From assembly GCA_032718475.1 (NCBI GenBank), contig JAUCBJ010005760.1:1-64000 (forward strand): 64,000 nt of DNA. Direction: 5' to 3'. Positions 53,073-64,000 of the stretch are shown here, piece after piece. Below the pieces are notes generated by a model. That model was given only the letters and a program-made list of their open reading frames with translations, had not been told where the DNA came from and made no database searches. The DNA is from Nemertoderma westbladi (Eukaryota; Xenacoelomorpha; Nemertodermatida; Nemertodermatidae). Positions within the stretch are counted from its first letter, which is position 1. Each line of letters begins with the position of its first letter. A program made the translations under genes and the position numbers.

Positions 53073-54939
53073 TTATTTACTAATATTGGGTGGAGATTTG
53101 TAGTCTCCTGTCTCGTTTCTAGTCTCCTCAAGGAGCACGAGACGTTGTACAGGTCTGTCTACGGTACGACCGTCGATAGTCCTTACAGTAACTGTCCTCA
53201 CTACACCAGATGTAGGGTGCGTGGTCAAAATGACTCCAGTCAGCCAAAACCGTCTTTTCAGATTGGCTTCAGCCAATAAAACATGGTCACCACGTCTTAA
53301 ACATCGGGTATTAAGATACCAAGAGGTTCTGGTCGAAATAGAGGGCAAATAATATTTCTGCCATATTTCCCAGAATTTATTTGCAAGCAATTGAGTGATT
53401 TTCCAAGCTTTGTTGCCGTATCCGTCGCTATCAACGGGTACCGAAATGGGCAACAATGTCGTCGGCGCCTGCATAAGCAGGTGCGCTGGTGTCAAGGCAA
53501 ACTGTGCGTCGTTATTGTCTGGGATCAAAGCGATCGGTCTAGTGTTCAAAATCGCTTCGATTTCTATTAACAACGTCGTCAGTTGGTCGTCTGTCAGTAT
53601 GTGTTGCGTCGGTACGACTTTGGCCATAGCTGTCTTAATTGAGCCAATCAGCCTTTCCCAAACGCCGCCTCTCCACGGACTGTCTGGAGTATTGAAATAC
53701 CAAACAATTCGGTGAGGTCGTAGTTCCTCGGAAATCTGGTTTTGGTCCAACTTTCTCAAAGCTCTGGTTATCTCGTTCCGTGCACCCACAAAGTTTGTCC
53801 CTTGGTCGCAATAAATGGATTTGACCAATCCACGTCTAGCGATAAATCGCCGTAAGGCTAGGATAAAGGCATTGGTGGTCAAATCTGTCACCCGCTCTAT
53901 ATGGACAGCTCTGCTGGCCATGCAAGTGAAGATCAATCCCCAACGTTTTACCTGTACCCTTCCGCGTTTCGCGATTATGGGTCCAAAACAGTCTATCCCT
54001 GTCTCAGTGAAAGGGGGTCTAAATGCCTGTAATCTCGCTAGTGGTAGTTCACTCATTTCTTGGTGTCCTATCCTCGCGTGTACCTTCTTACAAATCATAC
54101 AGTTCCGTGTTACCGAACTCAGTGCCTTACTAGGTCTAATCAGTACAAACCTCGATCGTAAGTGTGATAGACAGTGGTGTCTACCCACGTGTTTGAGTTG
54201 TACATGTGCGTCCAGTATCATAGAGCGCTGTAATTCATGGTGTTGCGGTATGATGATAGGATACCTAAAGTCTAGTGCAAAGTCGATGTTTTGGAGTCTG
54301 GACTTGTGACAAAGTAAGCCCCGGTAAATAATCGGACTCCAACTCAAAATCGGTGAAGACTTAATCTGTTTACCTTGGTTGATCGCTGTGAACTCTCGTG
54401 CGAAATATCGCAATTGATAATGTCTAATGATATCAACTTCACAATGACCAACTTCCCTTAAGGTAAGTCTTCTAGGAAAGTCGCGTTTGCCTCTGGCATA
54501 TTGTCTCAAACGTTTGAGCCATGCTAACTTGCGGCACGCGTCAGTCCATGATCTAGTTAGGTTTACTATCCGGTCAACGTAAGTGTTAGTGACGTCATCA
54601 GGTAAGGTGTAGTCGTAGTGTGGATACTTGTCTGGACTTGATAGGCCCACAGGCCTTCCGGTAGGTTTGTCTGAGTCCCCAAGTACGTCAATCTTTACGA
54701 TCTTACCTTTACCGTCCGCACCTAATGTGTCGACTAGCAGTAACGGTTTCAACTCTACAGTATCAGTGTGTTCCTGTGAGCCTGTAAGCTTCCTAACCTT
54801 AGTCACACGCTTACCTGTAGGTGGTAAGTCAAGTACTTTCTTTGAGCGGAGTGTGATCGCTGTGGCCACACCTTTGTCGTCCAAAGAAGTCAAATTCGGT
54901 AAGTCTCTAAAAGTCCGCTCCAATGGGTCTTTTAATGGA

Positions 54940-55340
54940 GTGTCTAGTAGACAGTCTGGTGAAGCGTCCGGTGAACAGTCTGGCGAGACGTCTGGTGAGA
55001 CATAGCGCGGAACATCCGGCGAAATGTCCTGTCGTCGGTCCCAAAGTCTGTCTGGCGTAACTTCCGTCAGAAAGTCTGGTCCAAAGTCTGGTGGACAGTC
55101 TGTCGAGATGTCTGGTGGAAAGTCTGGTGAGACGTCCGGTAAACATTCTGTCGAGAGTTCCATCAAACAGTCTGGCGAACAATCCGGAGAACAATCTGGT
55201 GTCGCTTCTGGTGAATAATCTGGCGAGTAATCTGGTGAACAATCCGGCGAAACGTCTGGTGAAATCTCCCGCGGAACATCCGGCGAAGGATTCGTACAAG
55301 CGTCTGGTCGAGAGTCTGGTGAGACGTCTGGCGTAATGTC
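54940..55340 (-). repeat. 12-bp coding repeat: Ser-Pro-Asp-x spacer between RNase H and integrase
   Basis: Roughly thirty degenerate four-residue units (SPDV, SPDC, SPDY, PPDF) giving a long acidic, Pro-rich linker of about 130 residues. The period is 12 bp, so copy changes keep the frame. Confidence 0.9.
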
Positions 55341-57339
55341 AGGTCTGGCGTCCAGGTCATTAGATTTCGTCCGTCCTTTTTTCCTCTTGACCTTGGCGTT
55401 GGCTTTCGCTCTAGACTTGACAACCTTGTCGAGTTTTATCTCGGCACCCTCTGGTATGGTGTTGGTTGTCGCGTTGAATAACGGTGGCCATTCGTCCGAT
55501 GGTCGCTGTAGGAAATCGGGTCCTCTAAACCAAAAGGATTTATTGTCCGGTTTACAAAAGTCAAGCGGTTGCATCCCCCGTGACGCGATGTCAGCTGGGT
55601 TCAGCTTCCCTGGACAGTGACGCCAATCTTGTTTGAGCGACCGGTCTAGTATTTCAGCCCGTCTGTTGGCTACGAAAGTCTTGAACTCAAACGCTTTGTT
55701 GTTTATGTACCAAAGTACCAACGTCGCATCCGTCCAATATGTGACCTTCAAGTTAGCCTCCAGCTTGCGTTGAACTAGACTGACAATATCGGTGGATATC
55801 GTCCCGGCTTGCAGCTCCCCACGAGGTACAGTCATATACTTCAATGGCATTGTTCTAGCTCTTGAAGTAACGAGAGACACTTCGTAGCTGTCCGATGTCA
55901 CTTGTCGTCTAAGGTATAAGGTAACCCCCAATCCATCCTTGCTAGCGTCACTTAAGCTGTGAAGCTCTAAATCGGCAGGAAAGGTGGTCTGCAAAGGAAA
56001 GTATACCCTCGGTATGGTATAGTCTTGTAGGAGCGTCAGTTGGGCTTCCCAGTCCCTCCATCGCTCAGCTAACTTTTCTGGGATGGGATCGTCCCATTCC
56101 AGTCCGGCTTGCCAAATGCTGCAGAGTATGATCCTAGCATGTAGGATCACTGGACTAATGAAACACAATGGGTCATACAATAGACTCATGGTCGATAAGC
56201 AAGTCCTCTTAGTGAGAGGTCTAGTCTGGTCGTTGGACCTTACACGTACCCTAAAATTGTCGGTGTTAGGGTCCCAACTAAGTCCTAATACTTTGGTCGT
56301 CGGCAGAGGTTCTAGGTCTAAGTCTAAGTCACCTCCGCTGCGATCCGTCGGGTCAAATGAGTTCACCAGTTCGGGTTCGTTGGAAGCGAACTTCGTCAGG
56401 TGGAATCCGCCCTCAGCGAGACAATCCTGGAGTTGGTGTGCTACGGTTGTAGCGTGCTCCAAGGTGTCACAACTCTTGAGGCTGTCATCCATGTAGAAAT
56501 TTCGTTCCACTGTCCAAACTACTTCTGGGTCAAATTGGTCTCGTCTGTCCAATGCGGTCTGCTTTAAGGCGTACATGGTGCAGTTGGGGCTGTCCCTGGC
56601 TCCAAAGACTCTTACCTGCATTTGGTAAGTTTCTGGCGGAAGTTCTAAGTATCCGTCCGGATACCAAAGAAACCTCAAGCTGTCCCTGTCCCGCACCAAA
56701 GCCTTAACCTGGTGAAACATGGCCTCTACGTCACAGGTGAAAGCCACTTTGCGTTGTCTAAAACGCATTAGGACTCCCATGAGGTAATTGTTCATATTCG
56801 GCCCGTCCATCAGTTCGCTGTTCATAGACATCCCTTGGTAAAGCGAGGCGCAGTCGTTGACTACACGCACCTTGCCAGGTTTGTCCGGGTGTCGAACAAA
56901 ATGATGTGGAAGGTAATATGTCTGGTCTGTGGTTACCTCGGGATTTAACATCCTAATGGCGTATCCCTTTTGGAGATACGTCTGAAGTTGTGCATTGTAT
57001 TGCATATGGGCCGTCTCGTCTCGCAACAATCGCTGCATTATTGATTTGAGTCGCCTCAAAGCAAGCGGGTAATTGTTAACGAGTTTAGGTTGTCCATTGC
57101 GCCACAACATACTAACCTCATAGTGGCCATTCGCGGTCTGGCGAATGGTATCTCTCATAATATTTAATGACCGTTTTTCCTGTTCTGACATAGCGGTCTC
57201 GTAACTACCGGGTTCTGCTGAGTCCTGTTCCAACCATTGAATGGTCCGTTCAGTCAGCAGTCGGTCAAGCGCTGCTTGCACTGCGCCATGGTCCTTGTCC
57301 ACGTCTTCGTTCGCTGCGGTGGCTAGTGTCAATGCGTCT

Positions 57340-57515
57340 GGTAGGCTCGCAAGCCTTCCGGTATCACTAGTCGGCGTCGAATCGTCGTGCGGCGGTTTGA
57401 CAACTTCTTGATCTATCGGTAGGCTCGCAAGCCTTCCAAGATCAACGACTGGTGTCGAAGCCTGGTGGGTGGGGTCAATGACCTTCGGATTTTTCGGTAG
57501 GCTCACAAGCCTTCC
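57340..57515 (-). repeat. Three in-frame copies of the BEL-2 hairpin motif in pol
   Basis: GGTAGGCTCGCAAGCCTTCC at 57340-57359 and 57418-57437, and a one-base variant at 57496-57515. Arms GGTAGGCT and AGCCTTCC pair with one mismatch around CGCA. On the minus strand each encodes GRLxSLP. Other copies: 51710, 51872, 52699, 60036, 60129 and 61291. Confidence 0.95.
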
Positions 57516-57815
57516 AAAATCCTCATTCATCGAGTCATCCACAGCAACAACCCTTTGGTCTTCGGTAGTCAATACAACCTGGTTTACTGCAAGTAGTTGT
57601 AAGTCAGAGGTCGGTGTGGTCATGTCCAGATCAGTTACGTCAGTATCGGTGGCGTCTGCGTTAGCGATGCAAGTCTGTCGTAGTGCCGTCCGTACAATTG
57701 GACCACGGGAGTGTGAAGGAGAGTTATCTATCGTAGTAGTCAATAAACTACACGTACTCAAAACGTCGTCCTCCTGGTCACTTACCTCTAGTGAACGTAT
57801 TGGTGCTCTAGTATA

Positions 57816-59174
57816 CTAACCTATGGGAGTTCTACATGCGTAGGGGTTGCCCGCTGTAATAACAGATGGGCGTGTCTCCCATACCTGATGTAAGTTAAAC
57901 TGGTCTGTCCCAATTAACATCGCAATAGAACAATAATTAACAGGACATTCCGGTATTCCAAGGTGTCGGAAATACTTACGATCTTCCGGTGATTGCTCTG
58001 GCACAGGGCCGAGCAAGTTACTAAAGTCCTTCGTAGCTGCAAAGGTCAAATTTCTTACCGGAAGAAATGAGCGCTCCTCCTTGCTGTGTTCCGCTTTGGA
58101 AAGAAGAGTGTCTAAAGTTAGTTTTACTCTTGTCACAGGGATCGCTCTCTTACCATGCATGCTGCTTACAGTATACTGAGCAGTCTTACCTTGACTCATG
58201 TCCGTAACCACATCGGCTACTTGTTCGTCGACATAGCTATGCGATGACGCAGAGTCTAAGATAGCGTATATACGCTTGCTCCCTCGGGTTCCAGTAATCT
58301 TTATAGGAATCACGCTAAACCCTTTCAATTGGTTCTGTGTGAGGAGCGTTACCGATGGTTGTTCCTCACCTGCATGCACGTAGAAAGTGTCGTCTTCCTC
58401 CTCGTCCTCGTCTGATGATCCTGACTGATCCATACAGTCTGTATAAAAGGTACAGATCTCGCGCGGCGCACGCTCCTTGTAAAGTGCGTCGCATCTAGCC
58501 GCTTTATCTGGATGCTCTCGTCGAAAGCGTCTGGTCGGAGTATGACTGGTGGTGTGGAGTAACGCGTCATGGTTACGTCCACACAGAGGACATGTATCGT
58601 CGCTCGGGCAATCCTTCCGGACGTGTCCTGGCTTCGTACATCTCCAGCAAGAATCTAAAGATCGGATTTGAAGTCTCCTCTCTTCGATTCCTAACTCTTT
58701 AAAAGCGCGACATCCACGAAGTTTATGTCCGCTATGGTTTCTGCCGTTCCGCTCGCAGTATGAGCATCCCAAAAAGTCCGCCGGCAACTGTTGTCGTGGC
58801 TGTGTGGTGCCGATAGGCGTCAGAACTTTAGAAGTCTCAGTAGGGGTGGCGTAGGTAACGGCTTTCGCTTTCGTCGGAAATGGTTTGGTCCGAGTCGGCG
58901 CAGAAATAGCTATCCCTTCCGCCGCGATATGGTGATCGGTATAGTTCGATCGAGTCTCGATCACGGCCTCCCGTGAAATCAGTTGGTAGACGTCGGTGAG
59001 TTTTAAAAGCCCGCCGGCTTCTTCACGCTGGTACTCAATGCGTCGCCATTCTCGTCGGAGTCGATGATGAAGTCGACCGATTATTCGAATGAGAACCGTC
59101 GGTGCGTTAGCGTACTCGAGTTGTCCAATGGACCGTAAAGTCCCTATAGCGTTCTTGATTTCGTCCGCGAGTCG
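57816..59174 (-). pseudogene. BEL-2 nucleocapsid and aspartic protease
   Basis: The frame is open from just after TAA 59175-59177 to TAG 57816-57818. Numbered from ATG 58964, a Cys/His-rich segment at 67-85 (CSYC...H...C) and a canonical CCHC knuckle CWRCTKPGHVRKDC at 106-119 form the RNA-binding part. The protease has YAILDSASSHSYV with catalytic Asp237, and Ala in place of Gly in the D-S/T-G motif, as tolerated in this group. The same frame links it to gag upstream and pol downstream, so the ancestor was one gag-pro-pol reading frame. Confidence 0.8.
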
Positions 59175-59684
59175 TTAAAGATCGATCGGTTTCGAAATGC
59201 TGCCTCCTCTGCAGAGGTCTTCGATAATGGATTTAGCCATGGCGACGTTACCTCCGTAAATCGAATATAAACGGTCGTACGCCAACTCAAAGGCATCGGG
59301 AACACCAATAAAGGTTTCCGCTAATCGTTTCGGCTCACCAGACAGGACTAGGAGCAAGTAATTAAACTTCTCCGTCGAGGTGAAAGCACACTTAGCGATC
59401 TGGGACTCTACGTAGTCTACCAGTGTGCGCCAGTGTTTCGCGTTGCCAGAGAACTTCGGCAGTTGCTGTGCCGGTAATCCGTGTCTAGCCGCGAATTTTG
59501 CAATCTCGCTAACCAAATCCAACTGTCCGCGTCCCTGTTCGGTGGCGTCGTCCAGTCGTTCCCTTCCGTGTGTTGTTCGTCGGTAGGAATTATTAACGGG
59601 ATCTTCTTCTCGATGGGTCGGAGTCTGTCTAGTCTCCTGTTCTCTCCTCGGTGGTCGATGTTGTCCAGGTTGTTCTAACTCCAC
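59175..59684 (-). pseudogene. BEL-2 Gag capsid-like region
   Basis: 169 codons ending at TAA 59175-59177. An Arg/Glu/His-rich start leads to a BEL-type Gag core: LPAQQLPKFSGNAKHWRTL, then EKFNYLLLVLSGEPKRLAETF and LAYDRLYSIYGG. This matches the Gag region found before BEL nucleocapsids. The stop is in frame with the downstream nucleocapsid/protease. Confidence 0.75.
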
Positions 59685-59999
59685 GCTGGTTCGTGATCGA
59701 TCCGACGGTTGCGCTTCGAGTCGTTCTTAGATTTGAGCTAGTCGGTCCGCCATCTCGGTGAACTGTTTGGCGTTAATCGCTTCCGCTGGTTGCAACGTGG
59801 GTTTCTGCAAAGGTGTTTCTCGTGGTGGATTGTCGATGTATGGGTTTGTTGATCGTTCCTCCCATTTGTAATCCGCTGCCGCTGCCGCTCCAGTACGGAA
59901 TATTTCCTGTTCCGTCGACTCCGAGTCACTGGATCACTGGATGTCATCCGGATAAGGTGGTTGGCGGGTTCGCGTACGGCGTATTACTCTTGGTCGAGT

Positions 60000-60413
60000 T
60001 CATTGTGGTCTGGGATCTACGGCTCTCCGTTGTTCGGTAGGCTCGCAAGCCTTCCACGAAGTCGTAGGTCTCGTTGAACTCGGTTCGATCCTGTGGGTAT
60101 TACCCACATCCATCGTCCTTCGTTGTTCGGCAGGCTCGCAAGCCTTCCACGAAGTCGTAGGTCTCGATAAACATTGGGTGAGAGGTCTAGTAAAAACATC
60201 GGAGTTAAGTGCTACTGTAGGTTTATAAATGACTGGGTTCGCGCAGCACGTTACAGGTTTAACTTGTAATGGTTTACTCACCTGTTTTACCGTCATAAAC
60301 GCAGGTTCGTCTCTCTCTACAAGTAAACTACGGCTTACAGTAGGTGGACTACTTATCTTACCTGCGAGAATCGGCGATGAAGTCGCTCGTGGCTGCGGAA
60401 TTGATTCCGACAT
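60000..60413 (-). pseudogene. BEL-2 gag-region frame with a 93-bp duplication
   Basis: 137 codons, Pro/Ser/Thr-rich. Near the end, RPTTSWKACEPxEQRR occurs twice, 93 bp apart. In both, WKACEP is the translation of the dispersed hairpin motif, read in a different frame from the GRLASLP copies in pol. It overlaps the end of the coiled-coil ORF in another frame, so a frameshift lies near 60390. Confidence 0.5.
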
Positions 60414-61297
60414 AACAAACCTTTACCTTGCACGGGTGATATTTCCTTCGGTTTTGCAACCATAACCGGTTTTACTGGAGTCGTGGGTTTGAGCATAGGA
60501 ATAACTTGGGGAAAACATTTACAGTAATCCTCGACGAACTCCTCTCCTCGGTCTATCGCTCCCACACTTCCTTCCTCGATTCGCTTCTGAATTCCGCGAT
60601 ATCGAGTCTCCATGCGATCCAGGGCAGACAAGTCGTGTCCAGCTCGAGACCTTATAGATCTATCTCTCGCGTCAAGTTCGAGGTCCTCTTGCGCGTTCGC
60701 CGCCTCGCGCGATCTGCGATTTAGTTCGAACTGTAGTTGCATCTCCCTTTCGCGTTGATCTGCTTCCTGTTGTTGTACCGCTAACTCCGCTTCATGTATA
60801 GCTAGACGAGCGTTTATTTGTCGCGCCTCCAACTTGGCACGAGCGTCGGATGCTGCTTTCTTCCGTGCTAACTCAGCTGCGTTTACCGCCGCAACTCGTG
60901 CTAGCTCGTCAGCCACCGCCTGTCGTGCTAACTCGTCGGCTGCTGCCTGCCGTGCTAACTCGTCGGCTGCCGCCTGTCGTGCTAACTCGTCGGCTGCTGC
61001 CGCCACGGCCGCTTCTCGCGCTAAGTCCTCCTCCAGTCTCCGCATCTCTGATGCTTCGAACTCAGCCTGTGCTTGAAGTTTCGCAAGTTTCGCTACATCA
61101 TCTCTGCGCTGTTTTTCTCCTTTGATGGCGATCTGTGCCATCTGTAGTTGCGCTTCTTCCTCGGCGACTTGTTGTCGGCGTGCGACCTCCTGTTGTTGTC
61201 GAATAATTACAGACGCTGTTCTACTAACGTCGCCAACGTCGCCAACGTCGCTCCGTACACTAACGAACGATCTATCCAGTGGTGGAATTTGGTAGGC
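60353..61297 (-). pseudogene. BEL-2 gag-region coiled coil with Ala-rich repeats
   Basis: Open from the stop at 61298-61310 onward; first ATG at 61141 (262 codons). Residues about 5-150 are strongly helical and charged, with repeats of ADELARQAA (about 10 residues, four or more copies). A Gln/Arg-rich helix and a Lys/Pro-rich stretch follow. It is analogous to the Glu/Arg coiled coil in BEL-1 gag but not similar in sequence. No catalytic motif. Confidence 0.55.
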
Positions 61298-62035
61298 TCA
61301 CGAGCCTTCCGTAGATAGAACTTCCGTCGTCCTTCTCGGTACAACTTCCGGTTCTTCGATCGGTACTCCGCATCTACGAAGAAAATTGGTGAGCGTCCCT
61401 AACCTCCCGTCCAGGCAGTATAGTTCTTCTTCCTCTTCGGGTTGTAACAACGCGTCCGAAACTGACTCACCTAACAGTTGGTCGAGTTGTTCTTGCTGAG
61501 TCGATCCTACAACTGACTTAAACTGAATGAGGCTTTCCCTCGCACTTACCAACTTGTCTATTATCTTTACCTGAGTAAAGTTGTCGCCACGCAACTCTGC
61601 GAGTTCGTGTAAACCTTTAAGTTTATCTACGGAGGCATGTACCCTACTTTCTATTCTTACCTGTAAGGTGTAGAACTCGTATCTCGACATCGGGGCGGTT
61701 AACTCGCGTAAAACGCGAAAACCTTCTCCGAGGTTCCGAGTAATCTGGGCCATGTGTCCTCCTATACTCCTAATAACATTCTCCTGGCTTCCAGTCGAAC
61801 TTACCATGTCCGGTTCCCGCGATCTGGTCTGCGGGACGGTAAGGAAATCTTCGATTCTGCCATCGCCACGCGTTGCGGCTTCCGGTATTTCTGTTTGGGG
61901 TACCGGCGACGCACGCGGTGTGACATCGGTGGAATCTCGGGTTCTCCTTCTCGGTTTGTCTACTGTCGATCTGTCCGGGTTGCACGAGTCATAGTCGGTA
62001 GGTGGGTATCGAGTCGAATGGGGTGTGTCACTCAT
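61298..62035 (-). pseudogene. BEL-2 gag-region ORF, N-terminal
   Basis: 245 codons from ATG 62035. The N-terminal 80 residues are polar and Arg/Thr/Pro-rich. Then a helical region with FRVLRELTAPMSRYEFYTLQ and an acidic EEEEE stretch follows. It ends at a TGA inside one hairpin motif copy (61291-61310), where the usual CGCA centre reads CACG on the plus strand. The same frame continues into the coiled coil, so this was one polyprotein before the stop arose. Confidence 0.55.
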
Positions 62036-62994
62036 GTCTTATTATATACGTCAAGTACGGGTAATAAAATGTCAAAGTATCAGAATGTCGAAATATCAAA
62101 CTTACCTTGGTATATATAGTATATATATACCCTAACCGGTACAAATAAATCAGCAAAGTCAGAATGTCGAAATGTCAAAATGACGAAATGTCCAAATGTC
62201 AAACTTACCTTGATATATATATATATCATATATATACCCTAACCGGTACAAATAAAACTAGCAAAGTATATAATAAAATAAGTAATAATCTAGCCTACCG
62301 GCTAAATTTGTACGAATAAATGAGATAACGGTATACGTTACCAAAATGTAGATCAACAAGTACAAATAATAGGCAAAACAGCAACGTCTAACGGGAAAAT
62401 AAGTACCAACAACACTACTAATAGACAGTGAAACCCACAAATTTTGAGTACTACTGTGCTTTCTTAAGTTTGAATGACACGAGTCGTAAAACTTACGCTC
62501 CTTTGATCTTCCAGTCGTGCAAATTCCCAAATACAAACCGGACGTGGGTCATTCCGTTTTTCGGCGGCGCGGACGAATTTATTGTCTCCCAAACTTTGCG
62601 AAAAGCGGTCTAATCCTCGAAGCGGTCCAGAAATGAGTCCTTGAGTCCTGAAAAGTCGAAGGTGAGAGTTTTACTTCTACGCTACGAAAATCTTCCTAGG
62701 TACCGATACAACTTGGTCTTTAAACCCTATGTACCTTTTCAAGTACCGAAAAGTAACACCGCACACACACGGCGTAAAACAAAATGCTACAAACTAACTA
62801 TTAGCTAGTCAAATATTAAATACGAAAGTACTAGCTACCCTAAAAGCCTACTGAAGCAGGGGACGTTCTACAAATTACTAAATTTACTAACCTTAATTTT
62901 TAAATATCTCCTACTTACAATAGCTAACAGTATGTGAGAGACCTCACGGTTAGGATATATGTTTCCTTCTTTCGTAAGAATAAATATACCTCAC
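62036..62994 (-). other. BEL-2 leader between 5' LTR and gag
   Basis: No supported ORF. ATATATATACCCTAACCGG and its surroundings are duplicated at about 62122 and 62230. The minus-strand sequence next to the LTR (GTGAGGTATATTTATTC) is where a primer-binding site should lie, but no tRNA match was assigned. Confidence 0.5.
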
Positions 62995-64000
62995 TGTTGT
63001 GTCCTCTACGGTAGGGACTACCCTACAGCCTACAAATCTACTAATACGAAGCTATAGAATATCTCTATCCGTAAAGTCCAGTAGCATACCACTTACCAGA
63101 TCCTAGTAACGATGTATCTTACTATGAGACTCTAGTAATGAAACGGGCTCGTACAGTATCTGACAACAAACCCCAGTCCAGGATATCTAAACAAACAGAT
63201 ACAATACACAAACTACTACTGGCGAGGAGCAGAGCCTGGTGTCTATTCTATGTACGTGGGCGGGTCTAATGCCTACGAACTAGACAAAAGGATACCTGTC
63301 CTCTAACCGGTATGGCAGATGTACAGTTACCGTAACAGACCAAACTCACGGGAAAACAATCCCCGCGCAGCGAATCCTAACTATCGCTGACAGTCCTAAA
63401 TACAGTAACTTGCCGCGGTGTGATTTATATGGTTTATATACGAGCTAGGTGGGTTACAGCCCTAGCGTAACAATGCTGATCTCCCTGTCTGAATCAGCCT
63501 AAAAGAGGTCGTGCCTAAGTGTAACAATAACTGATCTCAGTCCTTAATCAGTCTAAAGGGGGTCGTGCCTAATGTAACAATACTGTTGAGCAGAAAACAA
63601 CAGTTTAATAACGAAATGAAATACTCCTTCTTGCCGTAACTAAATATCAGATCCTAATTTACAAATACAGATAAATTCTGCCTAAAGTAATATAAAGTGC
63701 GCTATAACTAGTAGAAATCTAAGGGTAAATATGTTTTAGGGCGTGTGTGTGTGGGTGTGTTACAATAAAAAACAATTTTGGTGTATATCTTTTCACTAGG
63801 TTTTAGTGATTTTCTGACTGAAATGATACCGTGCGCTAGCTACTAAAATAAACTAGTCGCGTTTTGTAGAACTTTATACTCATAAATGACGTCAAAGCTC
63901 TCTCCTTCTTATCCACAACTCAAATGGGCAACCACGGTGTTAGTAACTACACCCGTGATCGGCACAAATACCAGATTCTGGTTGTAAGATAAGAAATAGG
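62995..64000 (-). repeat. BEL-2 5' LTR, incomplete at the window edge
   Basis: Starts TGTTGTGTCC on the plus strand (so ends GGACACAACA in element sense). The first 152 bp match the 3' LTR remnant. The remaining ~850 bp has no partner in the window, and the outer boundary is not visible. Confidence 0.75.

Larger units (their letters stand above)
53073..57815 (-). pseudogene. pol: BEL/Pao Pol: RT, RNase H, Ser-Pro-Asp spacer, integrase
   Basis: 1562 codons from ATG at 57761. The frame is the protease frame, broken only by TAG at 57816-57818. Residues about 1-190 form a linker with three GRLxSLP peptides from the hairpin motif. The RT covers about 190-520: VRVVNDCASL, FTCDVEAMFHQV and FYMDD at 422-426, where Met replaces the more common Val. 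RNase H is about 610-750 (LSDASKDG, PRGELQA, YWTDATLV). Residues about 810-940 are an acidic spacer of repeated SPD-x units, not normal for BEL Pol. The integrase has an H-H-C-C finger and D1257, D1319, E1369 (IDCFGP, CDQGTNFVG, VWERLIG). A BEL C-terminal domain with LRRGDHVLL closes it. Every catalytic residue checked is present. Confidence 0.9.
51179..64000 (-). mobile_element. BEL/Pao LTR retrotransposon (BEL-2), minus strand, 5' LTR runs off the window
   Basis: Order on the minus strand from the right edge: 5' LTR (62995 onward), leader, gag region with coiled coil, capsid-like region, zinc knuckles and protease, RT-RNase H-spacer-integrase, then a 3' region with repeats and a shortened 3' LTR. 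It is unrelated to BEL-1 at DNA level and has no exonuclease-type ORF3. Single in-frame stops separate gag, protease and pol, and gag has a frameshift. A 20-bp hairpin motif is scattered nine times through it. Confidence 0.88.

Noticed and set aside
62428-62613. 61-codon plus frame in the BEL-2 leader
   Set aside because: No recognisable content and antisense to the element.

Overview
This window looks like metazoan nuclear DNA, most likely from a marine invertebrate. It is AT-rich and intron-bearing. It carries parts of at least one animal-type host gene (thrombospondin type-1 repeats with GT-AG introns) inside a dense nest of transposable elements. BEL/Pao LTR retrotransposons are confined to animals. 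CR1-like LINEs with an N-terminal 2A peptide are known from echinoderms, amphioxus, molluscs and cnidarians. The species cannot be fixed from sequence alone. No rRNA, tRNA or CRISPR was recognised, and nothing looks prokaryotic.

Layout. 1-7498 (+): an APE-type, CR1-like LINE with a 2A motif. Its proline-rich repeat is split by a hAT-like DNA element (2294-4855), and the (AAAT)n tail ends about 18 bp before a candidate host exon (7517-8047). 9541-9611: a perfect 71-bp palindrome. 9840-12492 (-): a decayed second CR1/L2-like LINE interrupted by a 1.38-kb element with 95-bp terminal inverted repeats. 14221-17880 (-): a broken RTE-type LINE, with a 3' fragment at 19512 and a 5'-truncated copy at 41972-43660 (+). 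17937-19272: two large minisatellite arrays in inverted orientation. 20350-24871: mostly featureless.

24877-39012 (+): an intact-looking, young 14.1-kb BEL/Pao element, with 539-bp LTRs (four differences seen) and an ACTTA target-site duplication. It has a gag region broken by frame changes at or near G-runs, a complete protease-RT-RNaseH-integrase ORF, a minisatellite, and a large third ORF (35219-37765). That ORF appears to encode a DEDD-type 3'-5' exonuclease domain followed by three CCHC zinc knuckles. This is the strongest candidate for an undescribed system in the window.

45524-47939 (+): two exons of a thrombospondin type-1 repeat gene. The intron between them holds a 258-bp tandem array flanked by a 13-bp duplication, and a 3-kb minisatellite follows the second exon. 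51179-64000 (-): a second BEL/Pao element whose 5' LTR runs off the window. It carries nine copies of a 20-bp hairpin motif, some in-frame inside gag and pol, and an unusual Ser-Pro-Asp repeat spacer between RNase H and integrase.

The genes do not form a host pathway. Most coding sequence belongs to mobile elements, each encoding its own gag, nuclease, polymerase or integrase. The host genes seen are fragments whose introns have accumulated insertions. Long poly(G)/poly(C) tracts (15-24 bp) recur across the window.
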